A stretch of DNA of 64,000 nt from positions 52,764 through 116,763 of the forward strand of contig JAZMZK010000018.1 of the NCBI GenBank assembly GCA_045585955.1. The letters run 5' to 3'. The notes below the pieces were generated by a model. That model did not search any database. It worked only from the letters and a program-made list of their open reading frames with translations, and was not told the origin of the DNA. This document shows, in pieces, positions 1 through 7,846 of the stretch (the first letter of the stretch is position 1; each line of letters begins with the position of its first letter). Source of the stretch: SIG78 sp045585955 (lineage in GTDB: Bacteria > Verrucomicrobiota > Lentisphaeria > Victivallales > Victivallaceae). The translations under genes and the position numbers were made by a program.

Positions 1-382
1 CGATATATTCAAGGACTTCCATATTATTTACTTGATAAAAGTTGTGATTTCCCCGCTTGGTTTTTGTCAAGACATTGGCATTCGCCAACATTTCCATCGG
101 CTGTTGGAAGAATTTATCATACTCGTTTCTCGCTGCTTCATTTGCCACTCTCGGTTTCTTAAAGATGGCCTCAACATTTTCAACGGTATAGTCATAATGC
201 CATATTTCTGTAGATGTAAAGATGCCATCTTCATCCTGTAAGGCGTAATTGTAGATACAGTCTGCTACGACAGTAACGACATCTGCAGCACATTTTTGAT
301 CGATCCATCTACCGTTTCCGCTTTTTCGAATATCGTAATCGTACTGATTACAAAAATCTATAATTGCTTTTTGTGTCAACAT
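1..382 (-). CDS. Probable type II restriction endonuclease, N-terminal part (cut by window edge)
   Basis: An open frame of at least 127 residues runs off the left edge, starting at the ATG at 382-380 (MLTQKAIIDFCNQ). A GGAGA ribosome site precedes it and the methyltransferase stop codon is only 18 bases upstream, so the two are probably co-transcribed. No catalytic nuclease motif lies in the visible part. It is rich in charged and aromatic residues and could be a DNA-recognition or winged-helix-like region. I do not recognise the family. The call as the cognate nuclease rests on position: regulator, methyltransferase, then this gene is the usual order of a restriction-modification operon. It could instead be another accessory gene. 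The full product cannot be judged without sequence beyond position 1. Confidence 0.5.
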   Translation of the reverse strand, partial: MLTQKAIIDFCNQYDYDIRKSGNGRWIDQKCAADVVTVVADCIYNYALQDEDGIFTSTEIWHYDYTVENVEAIFKKPRVANEAARNEYDKFFQQPMEMLANANVLTKTKRGNHNFYQVNNMEVLEYI

Positions 383-400
383 ATTCGTTGTCTTTCTCCG

Positions 401-2980
401 TTAATTGAATAATAAAAGCTGGATATTTTCTTGTTCGTTTAATTTCTCTGTAATTGGAATATCTTTTAAATGTTTTCGCAAAAGACCATAGAAAAAAACT
501 GAACACGCATCTACATTCAAAGATCTTGTTTGATAATTTCTTGCCACTTGATAGAAATCACGATACTCCAGTGTAGAGAAAAATTCCAGCTGTTCTTCAG
601 AGGGGACAATTTGCTCTTTGGGGACAAGAATAGCCAATGAACCATTAACCAACACATTCTTTGGCTTTTTTATCACTCTTGGCTTATAGGTCATATTAGG
701 GGTGAGGTATACATCTTCTCTCTGCAGATATTCGAATACAGAAAGAGTTTTTGCCTCGCTTGAGGATATATATGAATCATATCCATCAATGTCAAGCACA
801 TTTTTTCCATCATCGCTGATATTACGGGACTTGAGTACTCTGATATCCCCTACATCGGATAGTAGTTTGTTTGTTATTTGCCTGTCGCGAAAGACTCTAA
901 AGACATTAAAATCCAATCGTTTACAGACATTGTCGAACTCATTGTTGCGGTAGATAATCCAATAAGGAAGTTTTGTATCAAAGATATAGTCCTGAACTTG
1001 CTCTAGACGAATACTATGCGTAAAAGAGAATACCTTAGTTTTCAACGGACTTCCTTGGTTGTTTATGAAAATTGCCAACGTTTCAACCAAGACCCCCGGA
1101 AAACCTTTTTCGCCAAAGTCAATGATACCATCAACTGCTTTTGCGGAAAGATACTCTCGTGTTTTTGCAAATTCCGGTGTATTAAGCAAGAACTTCGGAA
1201 AAACTAATGCAACATAGTTTCCGATATCCATTGCTTTGTCGAGAAAAAAAGAGCAGATATTGGTTGTATCTCTGTTGATTGCACTTTGACGATACACATT
1301 CAAGAGCGTATTTGTGGATTTCATCTTATAAAATGGTGGATTCCCAATAACATAATCGTATTTTCCGTCAAAATCATAGAGCAAAAAGTCATCCTTGATA
1401 TAATTAATCGTACAGTTTTGTGGTATTTCATAATTCTTTAATATGAGTTTTGCAACCTCCAAACTATGCTCATCAATATCGACTACATCAAGGACAATGT
1501 CTTTACCTTCAAATTTTTTTATGATAAGAGGAATAAAATTGCCCACCCCAACGGATGGCTCAAGAATCTTTACAGTCTGCAGATCTGTATCCGGCAACGC
1601 TTTCATTATTTCTGTGATGAGCGTTTTACTGGTAAAAAAAGCAGCGTTATCTGTACGGCTTGTATTAGCTAATTCTGCAATCTTGCCCAATGTCGTAGCA
1701 GATAAGAACATTTCGTTTTGTATAATAAAATTTTTTAGTCTTTCGACATCATACAAACAATATTCAGTTACGATTTTATTGATTGTTGCTGTGTTAATAG
1801 GGGGATGTTTCAGCGCAGCAACAATTTTTTTGGCAATAGCTTGAAAAATTGCTGTAGGAACAGCCTCTCCTAATGATTGTCTGATTTTGATTTCTTCTTT
1901 TTTTAAGAACGCTCTTTTTTTAGTGGCAGAAAACTGATTGAGTATTTCTAAATCTTCTTCTACCCATTTGAAAGAGCAAGGAACGGTCATCATCATCATC
2001 AGTTCTCTAATGCTAAAAACCCTGTCATCGCTTGGATGAATCGTATTTTGACTTGCAAGTTGATCGTTTCTTGTGTGAATACAAGGACCTACTTTGTCCC
2101 AATATTGACGTCTATATTTATCACCGTTTTTCTGCTGGTTGATTACAATTTTTCCATCCTTGATTTGATGGGGTTTTTTGCTGTTATCAGCATTGTCGAA
2201 TGCCGATTCACCCTCTTTTATGTCAGCGATCCACGATCTCATATGTTCGGGATATACTCTAAAAAAGTGATATATATCTTCTTCGTCTATTTCGGAAAAC
2301 TCTGTTAACGGCTTCAGTTTGCCTATTACTTGTCTAAGAGTTTTTTCTTTTACAAGGTCAGGAAAGAGTTCCAGCGGAGAAACCTCATCGGCATAATCTT
2401 TAGAAACACCAATAACAACCGTACGCTGTCTACTCGAACAAGCACCATAATTTTTGAAGTTAATAATGCGAGAAATATATGAATACCCTACACCTAAATT
2501 ACTTTCGATTGCTTCGGCTATCGTCTTATTTGTACCATCGATATCGGTACAAATAGTTTTCATAAAAGCAGGAACATTTTCAAAGATAAAAAAGCGAGGA
2601 TTGATCTGTTTGATAATCCTGATAGACTCGATCACCAAGGAATTTCTGATGATTTCCGTGGAACTTTTTTTATGATTCGCTACGGACATTCCCTGGCAAG
2701 GTGGGGTAGCAATTACAACATCAATGCGAGATACATTTTCTTTCTTACTCCATAAATCGATTTGCGCATATAGTGCAGATTTTGTGGATTCAGCAGTAAT
2801 GTCGCCGCAAATATACCCACTTTCATATTTGCACTTGTTATTATACTTTTGAATATCCAGTCTTCTTGTAATTAACTCATTGGTTGCCACACAATCAAAG
2901 CCCTCCAACTTAAATCCATAGCATCCAATTCCTGCACTACTAAACAAGCTAATGTATGTTGGTTTGTAGTTTGTTTTCAT
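401..2980 (-). CDS. Fused C5-cytosine / N6-adenine DNA methyltransferase (type II RM)
   Basis: The product has 859 residues in two methyltransferase halves. The N-terminal half (about 8-390) carries the C5-MTase motifs in order: SAM-binding ISLFSSAGIG, ATPPCQGMS with catalytic Cys95, FENVPAF at about 134, SSRQRTVVIGV at about 183, the RVFSIREL region near 320, and GEAVPTAIFQAIA near 371. The C-terminal half (about 440-859) is a gamma-type adenine MTase, with LEPSVGVGNF at about 473 and the catalytic NPPF motif at 547-550. The second half resembles the TaqI/Eco57I class. Enzymes that methylate C on one strand and A on the other are known for asymmetric type IIS sites (Alw26I, Eco31I, Esp3I group), so such a target is likely but inferred. 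Start: the ATG at 2980 was preferred over 2992 because AAGG directly abuts the latter. It forms an operon with the small regulator upstream and the probable nuclease downstream. AT-rich codon use differs from the thi and hyp genes, suggesting transfer. Confidence 0.9.
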   Translation of the reverse strand: MKTNYKPTYISLFSSAGIGCYGFKLEGFDCVATNELITRRLDIQKYNNKCKYESGYICGDITAESTKSALYAQIDLWSKKENVSRIDVVIATPPCQGMSVANHKKSSTEIIRNSLVIESIRIIKQINPRFFIFENVPAFMKTICTDIDGTNKTIAEAIESNLGVGYSYISRIINFKNYGACSSRQRTVVIGVSKDYADEVSPLELFPDLVKEKTLRQVIGKLKPLTEFSEIDEEDIYHFFRVYPEHMRSWIADIKEGESAFDNADNSKKPHQIKDGKIVINQQKNGDKYRRQYWDKVGPCIHTRNDQLASQNTIHPSDDRVFSIRELMMMMTVPCSFKWVEEDLEILNQFSATKKRAFLKKEEIKIRQSLGEAVPTAIFQAIAKKIVAALKHPPINTATINKIVTEYCLYDVERLKNFIIQNEMFLSATTLGKIAELANTSRTDNAAFFTSKTLITEIMKALPDTDLQTVKILEPSVGVGNFIPLIIKKFEGKDIVLDVVDIDEHSLEVAKLILKNYEIPQNCTINYIKDDFLLYDFDGKYDYVIGNPPFYKMKSTNTLLNVYRQSAINRDTTNICSFFLDKAMDIGNYVALVFPKFLLNTPEFAKTREYLSAKAVDGIIDFGEKGFPGVLVETLAIFINNQGSPLKTKVFSFTHSIRLEQVQDYIFDTKLPYWIIYRNNEFDNVCKRLDFNVFRVFRDRQITNKLLSDVGDIRVLKSRNISDDGKNVLDIDGYDSYISSSEAKTLSVFEYLQREDVYLTPNMTYKPRVIKKPKNVLVNGSLAILVPKEQIVPSEEQLEFFSTLEYRDFYQVARNYQTRSLNVDACSVFFYGLLRKHLKDIPITEKLNEQENIQLLLFN

Positions 2981-2994
2981 TCTTAATGCCATCC

Positions 2995-3213
2995 TTACAT
3001 TGCTTGTCTATCATTTGGAACTAATTCCATAATGTCATCTATGCCGCAACCAAGAGCAGAGCAAATTCTCACTAGTACATCAACAGTAACATTCGCGTTT
3101 TTTCCAAGTTTTGCAATAAGAGAATTACTTATTCCTGCAGCTTCTCCAAGCTCTTTTTTTTTCATATTTTTATCAATAAGTAATTTCCAAAGTTTATTGT
3201 AACTAACAGCCAT
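2995..3213 (-). CDS. Cro/CI-family helix-turn-helix regulator of the RM operon
   Basis: A 72-residue protein consisting of a single XRE-type helix-turn-helix domain. The recognition region KKKELGEAAGISNSLIAKLG spans about residues 19-38, followed by a VTVDVLVRICSALGCGIDDI segment typical of the fold. The start at 3213 (MAVSYNK) was chosen because AGAGGTG sits six to seven bases upstream; the frame extends upstream to another ATG at 3222 without a better ribosome site. Its stop lies 14 bases before the methyltransferase start, so it leads the operon. Regulators of this size often precede DNA methyltransferase genes in mobile Firmicutes elements. A role in timing methylation before restriction is inferred by analogy with C proteins; no operator was proven. 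Confidence 0.85.
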   Translation of the reverse strand: MAVSYNKLWKLLIDKNMKKKELGEAAGISNSLIAKLGKNANVTVDVLVRICSALGCGIDDIMELVPNDRQAM

Positions 3214-3251
3214 TATAAACACCTCTTGACTATGTGAATGTGCTTTGGTGT

Positions 3252-3280
3252 ATTATAGCACAAGTTTTTTGAAAATTCAA
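3252..3280 (-). promoter_or_regulatory. Sigma70-type promoter of the RM operon
   Basis: On the minus strand TTGAAT (3280-3275) is followed after 17 bases by a perfect TATAAT (3257-3252). The -10 end lies about 39 bases upstream of the regulator start, leaving a short leader with the ribosome site. Spacing and -10 are ideal. Not tested experimentally. Confidence 0.65.
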
Positions 3281-3743
3281 GAAGTAATTGCACGAAAATA
3301 TAATTTATCTGCAAAAAAATTGCGAACAACAAAGCTAAACAGACACAATTTTTACGCTTTTGAAATTCGTAGCCGCTATCGGCTATCCTTTTAGTTTATA
3401 CTATGTAAATACTATCAGGCACTTCCCACCGGGTTAGCTGCTTGGTTAACATCAACGATGTATTGTCAATTGAATGAGCAAATTCAAACCAGTAATATAC
3501 GCCTTGCCAGCAATCTCATTCTTCACAGCAATCTGACTAATGGAAGTCATCAGTACTACCTGATGGTCGTAAATCCGTGCAGACAGTTTTAATGTTAATT
3601 TCACAGTATCCTTAATTTCGTAATATTACGTTTTTGAGTGTTGCGGGAGGTGTCATATCTTCCAGAAAATACAAATTGGCAAATTTTGGCAAATAAATCT
3701 ATCCATTTGAGCAGAGTTTAATAGCTTGAAAAGGCAAAAAAAC
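3281..3743. other. Non-coding stretch between RM island and hairpin array
   Basis: No convincing gene was found. There is a small perfect hairpin TAGCCG-CTAT-CGGCTA near 3370-3386 and an AT-rich stretch. A 50-codon GTG-started frame on the minus strand (3452-3604) was judged too weak to call. This stretch may be the scar or flank of the acquired RM island. Confidence 0.4.
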
Positions 3744-3922
3744 ATGAAGCCTGTAAAGGCTTCGCTTCGTACCGCGCCAGCGGTGCTTCATATATTGCAG
3801 CAGCTGCAATGTGCTTCATGCATCGTAAGCCGTGCTTCATTTTTCCTCCAGCCTTTACTGATGAAGCAACTGCGTTATGAAGCATTTGCTTGTGCAAATA
3901 TGAAGCACAAGTGTCTGAAGCC
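3744..3922. repeat. Array of short hairpins spaced by GCTTCAT / ATGAAGC heptamers
   Basis: GCTTCAT occurs at 3785, 3813 and 3834. Its complement ATGAAGC occurs at 3744, 3861, 3877 and 3900, with a variant CTGAAGC at 3915. Between them lie unrelated short palindromes, for example ATTGCAGC/AGCTGCAAT near 3793-3810, ATTTGC-TTGT-GCAAAT at about 3883-3898, and ACCGC/GCGGT near 3771-3784. The unit spacing varies (16 to 28 bases) and the spacers are themselves self-complementary, unlike a CRISPR array. The array could fold as a chain of stem-loops in either transcript. A run of Cs (about 3935-3950) follows. Confidence 0.7.
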
Positions 3923-3985
3923 GCTTGTATAATATCCCCCTGCCCCCCCCTAAAAAAGACTCTGGGAAATAAACCGGTAATATAG

Positions 3986-5278
3986 TTACACAGTTTTGTT
4001 TTTCAATCTTGCACTTAAACGCACCGAACAAAAATCGGGACCGCACATGGTGCAATATTCCGAGCCATGCTGATTTGGTGCGTTGCTTTCTTCCAACGCC
4101 TGATGTCGCAATTCTCTTGCCCATTCCGGATCAATAGCCAGCTCAAACTGTTTTTCCCAATCGAAGCTGGCTCTGGCATCAGATATGGCATCATCCCGTT
4201 CCCGGCAACCGGGTTTCTTCAAAGCAACATCCGCTGCATGAGCTGCTATCTTAAAAGCAACAACTCCCCGGCGCACATCGTCGGCATTAGGCAGTCCCAG
4301 ATGTTCTTTCGGGGTTACATAGCAAAGCATAGCTGCGCCATGATACGCCCCCATCATACCACCCATTCCGGCAACAAAATGATCATACCCCGGCGCACAG
4401 TCAATGACGACAGGCCCAAGAATATAAAAAGGAGCATCGTTACAGATTTGCCGTTCGCGTTCCATATTTTCTTTTATTTGATCCAAAGGAACATGTCCCG
4501 GGCCTTCCACCATGACCTGCACATTGCTTTTCCGGCAGCGCTGCACCAAATCCCCCAATGTATCAAGTTCGGCAAACTGCGCCTCATCCGAAGCATCAGC
4601 CAGACATCCGGGGCGCAAACCATCCCCCAGCGAAAGAGTAACATCGTACTTATGGCATATTTCGAGAATATCGTCAAAAGCTTCAAAAAATGGATTTTCT
4701 TTTTCATGCTCTTTCATCCATGCAGCGATCAATGCCCCGCCCCGACTGACGATACCGAGTTTCCGTTTCAAAGCCAGCGGCACATAATTTTTCAGCAATC
4801 CGGCGTGGATCGTCATATAATCCACGCCCTGCTCTGCCTGTTCCCGGATGACAGTAAGAATTTTATCTGCTGAAAAATCATTACAGCCATATCGGGCAAC
4901 GATTTCATAAACCGGTACTGTGCCCAGAGGAGCAGTACAAGACTCCAACATATTCTGCCGGATAGAGTTTATTTCGCCGCCGGTACTTAAATCCATAACG
5001 GTATCAGCTCCATAATGTAAAGCAACGGCAAGTTTACTCCGCTCGGCACCGGGGCAACTGGATAATGATGAATTACCGATATTGGCATTGATCTTGGTTT
5101 TAAGTTCACGACCAATACCGCAAGGTATCAAGTTTTTATGATTGATGTTTGCAGGAATCACAATAGTCCCGGCAGCAACTCTATCGGCGATAAACTCAAC
5201 AGAACGCTGTTCGATCCCGGCTACATGTTTGATTTGCGGAGTAATTATTCCTTTTCGGGCATATTCGATCTGTGTCAT
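3986..5278 (-). CDS. thiC: Phosphomethylpyrimidine synthase ThiC
   Basis: ThiC is the radical-SAM-type enzyme that rearranges aminoimidazole ribotide into hydroxymethylpyrimidine phosphate, the pyrimidine half of thiamine. The 430-residue product is the short form common in anaerobes. It keeps family blocks such as INANIGNSS, ADTVMDLSTGG, MVEGPGHVPLDQI and GPVVIDCAPGYDH. The terminal cluster motif CTMCGPDFC near the C-terminus fits the CX2CX4C ligands of its [4Fe-4S] centre. The start is placed at 5278 (MTQIEYA), where ATGA overlaps the thiD stop and indicates translational coupling; an upstream in-frame Met at 5290 lies inside thiD. It is the last gene of the riboswitch-controlled thi operon. 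Confidence 0.97.
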   Translation of the reverse strand: MTQIEYARKGIITPQIKHVAGIEQRSVEFIADRVAAGTIVIPANINHKNLIPCGIGRELKTKINANIGNSSLSSCPGAERSKLAVALHYGADTVMDLSTGGEINSIRQNMLESCTAPLGTVPVYEIVARYGCNDFSADKILTVIREQAEQGVDYMTIHAGLLKNYVPLALKRKLGIVSRGGALIAAWMKEHEKENPFFEAFDDILEICHKYDVTLSLGDGLRPGCLADASDEAQFAELDTLGDLVQRCRKSNVQVMVEGPGHVPLDQIKENMERERQICNDAPFYILGPVVIDCAPGYDHFVAGMGGMMGAYHGAAMLCYVTPKEHLGLPNADDVRRGVVAFKIAAHAADVALKKPGCRERDDAISDARASFDWEKQFELAIDPEWARELRHQALEESNAPNQHGSEYCTMCGPDFCSVRLSARLKNKTV

Positions 5279-6105
5279 AATTCTTTCCAATATATCTGAT
5301 CTGAATAGTTTTTTACGGGCGGAAACATTTGAGTCAGCGTATCGCTTAATTTTCTGTTTTCGGTAAGCGAACCATAAACAAATGCTTTGGCATCAGTCAA
5401 TGCCTGCTGCCAATCCCCGCCTTTTGCCAAAATTGCAGTAATTGCAGCGCTCAAAGTACATCCGGTACCGTGCGCAGTGTTACGGGGCAACTTAACTGCC
5501 GGAGAACTCACAGTAAAAACTCTGCCCTGATAACAGACAATATCACTTGCCTGATAAGCCGCTGCTGCATGACCGCCTTTCAACAGACAATTACATTTAT
5601 ATTTATTGAAAAGCTGCCGGGCAGCTCCGGCAAGGTCTTCCATGGTTGTAAGCTGCCGGTTGCAAAGAAATTCGGTCTCCGGGATATTAGGCGTGATCCA
5701 TTCTGCCAGAGGAAACAATTTTTCCTGCATAACGGAAATTGCTGCTTTTTCCAGCAGGCAGGCACCTGAAGTTGAAATCATTACCGGATCAACAATCAGT
5801 TTAAGATTGTATTTTCCGGCAAATTCAGCTACACATTCCACAATTTCTTTATTGGCAAGCATGCCGGTTTTGGCAAAACGCACCGGAAACAGTTCCAATA
5901 CGCTTGCCAGCTGCATTTTTACAGATTCAAGCGGCATTATATCGACCCGCCGCACCTCATTGGGATTTTGCGCCGTAACGGCAGTAACCGCCGAACAACC
6001 ATAAACATTAAATGTATTAAAAGTCCGCAAATCGGTCTGCACGCCGGCGCCGCCGCCGGAATCACTCCCGGCAACAGTTAAAACAACCGGCAAACTGTTA
6101 CTCAT
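5275..6105 (-). CDS. thiD: Hydroxymethylpyrimidine (phosphate) kinase ThiD
   Basis: ThiD phosphorylates HMP and HMP-phosphate to HMP-diphosphate, the substrate that ThiE joins to the thiazole. The 276-residue ribokinase-fold protein shows the N-terminal VAGSDSGGGAGVQTDL signature, the DPVM segment and the anion-hole/catalytic motif AHGTGCTLSAAI near residue 212. Its start overlaps the end of thiE by eight bases and its stop overlaps the thiC start, so the genes are tightly coupled. A HMP-only salvage kinase is possible, but the operon context makes the bifunctional biosynthetic role far more likely. Confidence 0.96.
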   Translation of the reverse strand: MSNSLPVVLTVAGSDSGGGAGVQTDLRTFNTFNVYGCSAVTAVTAQNPNEVRRVDIMPLESVKMQLASVLELFPVRFAKTGMLANKEIVECVAEFAGKYNLKLIVDPVMISTSGACLLEKAAISVMQEKLFPLAEWITPNIPETEFLCNRQLTTMEDLAGAARQLFNKYKCNCLLKGGHAAAAYQASDIVCYQGRVFTVSSPAVKLPRNTAHGTGCTLSAAITAILAKGGDWQQALTDAKAFVYGSLTENRKLSDTLTQMFPPVKNYSDQIYWKEL

Positions 6106-6760
6106 ACAATGTACTGCCTTTCATGATCTGCCGCAAATGCTTTACTTTGTTTTCAACATCGGCAGCTTGAGTTATTTCAGTTATCATAGCTATATGCCTG
6201 AATCCTTTGGCACACAAATCCGCCAGATGCTGCTCTTTGATACCGCCCATTACGGAAAATGGACAATCCACAAGCTTTTTAAGCTCTTCGGCTTTGTCCA
6301 ACCCCAGAGCCCCGCAGGCAACACTTTTAGTATTGGTGGGAAACACCGGGCCGATATTCAGGTAGCTGCAACCGTCGGCAAGAGCCTGACGGATCTCTTC
6401 GGCGTTGTGAGTCGATGAGCCGAAGAGCATCTCCGGAGCAAGCTTTTTAGCTTCACGCAGCGGAAAATCATCCTGCCCCAAATGAACACCGTCGGCCCCG
6501 GCAGCCATTGCAATATCTACCCGGTCATCCACGATCAAAAGCATTTGATAACCGTCAGTTACAGCTTTACATCTCTTTACCAGTTCAAACATGGAGCAAT
6601 CTGAAATATTTTTTTCCCGTATCTGTACGATTTTAGCCCCGGCAGCGGCAATGCTTGCAACAATATCGCAAACATTCCTGCCGTTGCAATATTCTGAACT
6701 TACAACCGGATAAATATCAGAGCTTTTGAACAGTTCGATGCGTTCAGCATGAGTACGCAT
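6098..6760 (-). CDS. thiE: Thiamine-phosphate synthase ThiE
   Basis: ThiE couples HMP-diphosphate with the thiazole phosphate to give thiamine phosphate. The 220-residue TIM-barrel protein has the expected blocks QIREK, LLIVDDRVDIAMAAGADGVHLGQDD, FGSSTHN, YLNIGPVFPTNTK and the SVMGGI phosphate-binding loop. I place the start at the ATG at 6760 (MRTHAER), since AAAAGG lies nine bases upstream inside the end of thi4; a TTG two codons earlier is the alternative. It sits between thi4 and thiD in the thi operon. Nothing unusual was seen in its active-site motifs. Confidence 0.96.
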   Translation of the reverse strand: MRTHAERIELFKSSDIYPVVSSEYCNGRNVCDIVASIAAAGAKIVQIREKNISDCSMFELVKRCKAVTDGYQMLLIVDDRVDIAMAAGADGVHLGQDDFPLREAKKLAPEMLFGSSTHNAEEIRQALADGCSYLNIGPVFPTNTKSVACGALGLDKAEELKKLVDCPFSVMGGIKEQHLADLCAKGFRHIAMITEITQAADVENKVKHLRQIMKGSTLYE

Positions 6761-6762
6761 TT

Positions 6763-7542
6763 TCAACGGCCTTTTTCGATAATAAGTTTGGCAACTTTTC
6801 TGCCGGACATAAGCATACCGCCGAAAATCGGCCCCATGCGATAACCGCCCATAACATTATTGGCACTCATACCGCAAGCATACAATCCGGGGAAATAACA
6901 GCGGGTATTTTCAACCGTGGAGGCTTCGCCGTTTTCGACCCACATCGGCTTTTCGCCGATAATATCGCCGGTGGGGGTATCGAGTTGGATCTTGGCTTTT
7001 TTTACAGCAAGATTAAGTATTTCGCTGGGGTGGCCGGTGCCGTCAATTACATTTTCGGCGATAACAGTCAGGGGGTCTACATGCAGCCCCAGCCGTTCAA
7101 CACAAGTCCAGTTGATCACCAGTCCATTGACTTTTCCATTTTTGAAAACAAGATCTTCCACACTTACTGAATTAAAAATCAAAGCCCCGGCTTTTACTGC
7201 ACCAAAAATCAATCCGCTTGCCATTTCGACCGAATCAAGAGTGTGATACCCCGGTGCATTTTCCAACTTTTTGTGGGTTATACTGAAATCATCAAGAATA
7301 TCGAGTGCATCATCCTGCACCACGACTTCGTTAAAAAGCATGCCGCCGCCCCAAGTACCGCCGCCGGGAGCAAGTTTACGCTCAAAAATAGCTGTTTTTA
7401 TCCCGGCTTCCGCCAGATAACGGGCAGCAACAAGAGCTGAAGGGCCGCCGCCGACGATGGCGACATCAAGTTTCAAATTCGCAAGGAGTTTTTCGCTGAA
7501 TTTGCTGACGATTGCAGAGGAGATAATGTTTTCTTCCGACAT
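6763..7542 (-). CDS. thi4: Thiazole synthase Thi4, sulfide-dependent type
   Basis: Thi4 builds the adenylated thiazole from NAD and glycine on a Rossmann-fold protein. The 259-residue product shows the dinucleotide-binding GGGPSALVAARYLAEAG at about 31-47, APGGGTWGGGMLFNE at about 58-72, and the C-terminal CGMSANNVMGGYRMGPIFGG. Yeast Thi4 gives up the sulfur of an active-site cysteine; here the aligned loop reads GLHVDPLT with His154, as in methanogen enzymes that use free sulfide catalytically. A nearby Cys147 (NWTCVER) is not in the equivalent position. It is the first gene behind the TPP riboswitch. No thiG/thiS/thiH set is present in the window, so Thi4 probably supplies the thiazole. It needs reducing, sulfide-rich conditions. 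Confidence 0.93.
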   Translation of the reverse strand: MSEENIISSAIVSKFSEKLLANLKLDVAIVGGGPSALVAARYLAEAGIKTAIFERKLAPGGGTWGGGMLFNEVVVQDDALDILDDFSITHKKLENAPGYHTLDSVEMASGLIFGAVKAGALIFNSVSVEDLVFKNGKVNGLVINWTCVERLGLHVDPLTVIAENVIDGTGHPSEILNLAVKKAKIQLDTPTGDIIGEKPMWVENGEASTVENTRCYFPGLYACGMSANNVMGGYRMGPIFGGMLMSGRKVAKLIIEKGR

Positions 7543-7571
7543 ACCGGAAATCCTTTCCGGCGCAAGCTTGT
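7543..7571 (-). promoter_or_regulatory. Ribosome-site hairpin in the thi leader (riboswitch output)
   Basis: Immediately before the thi4 ATG the leader reads CCGGAAA-GGA-TTTCCGG, a seven-pair stem whose loop and stem contain the AAAGGA ribosome site. It would block initiation when folded. Just upstream, GGCGCACAAGCTTGCGCCGG can compete for the same CCGG. No T-run follows, so translational rather than terminator control is inferred. Confidence 0.6.
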
Positions 7572-7642
7572 GCGCCCATTATGGGTATGCCGGTGCTGAA
7601 TGCACCATCTTAAAATTGTAACAAAAATGATATTCATTTGTC

Positions 7643-7727
7643 TTTCCTACGCCGGCATTACCCGTTTCAGGTTCGATGGGTTTGATCTCAGCCGTTGTTA
7701 CCTCAACAACAGCACCCCAAGGTTACA
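7643..7727 (-). ncRNA. TPP riboswitch (thi box) aptamer
   Basis: Read on the minus strand, the element has the conserved thi-box blocks in order: GGGGTGC (about 7719-7713), CTGAGA (about 7692-7687), the ACC(C) strand and CGAACCTGA (about 7676-7665), GGGTAATGCCGGC, and GCGTAGGAA (about 7652-7644). Between the first two blocks is a variable hairpin GTTGTTGAGGTAACAAC. The element lies about 100 bases upstream of thi4 and would sense thiamine diphosphate to repress thi4-thiE-thiD-thiC. Confidence 0.95.
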
Positions 7728-7735
7728 TATCTTCT

Positions 7736-7764
7736 AATGTAACACCATTTGCAAAAAAAATCAA
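7736..7764 (-). promoter_or_regulatory. Promoter of the thi operon
   Basis: On the minus strand TTGATT (7764-7759), 17 bases, then TACATT (7741-7736). Transcription would begin near 7729, just at the 5' end of the riboswitch aptamer, which supports the assignment. Confidence 0.55.
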
Positions 7765-7784
7765 ATATAAAAATACATTTATGT

Positions 7785-7812
7785 TTGATTTTTATATCGG
7801 CAAATGTTATTT
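7785..7812 (+). promoter_or_regulatory. Candidate promoter of the HAD hydrolase gene
   Basis: TTGATT (7785-7790), 16 bases, TTATTT (7807-7812), 34 bases before the ATG at 7847. The -10 is not ideal, but the position and divergent arrangement with the thi promoter fit. Confidence 0.4.
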
Positions 7813-7846
7813 TAATGGCGATGCAAACACAAAAAAAGGATTTTTT

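Noticed and set aside
3452..3604. Small minus-strand frame of 50 codons with GTG start and AAGGA upstream
   Set aside because: No recognisable similarity or domain, short, and inside an otherwise non-coding AT-rich region; kept as a possibility only.
3744..3922. Possible CRISPR array
   Set aside because: The repeated heptamers occur in both orientations with irregular spacing, spacers are palindromic, and no cas genes are present.
3935..3950. C-run (G-run on minus strand) as phase-variable tract or G-quadruplex
   Set aside because: It lies after the thiC stop outside any reading frame or promoter, and there are too few separate G-runs for a convincing quadruplex.
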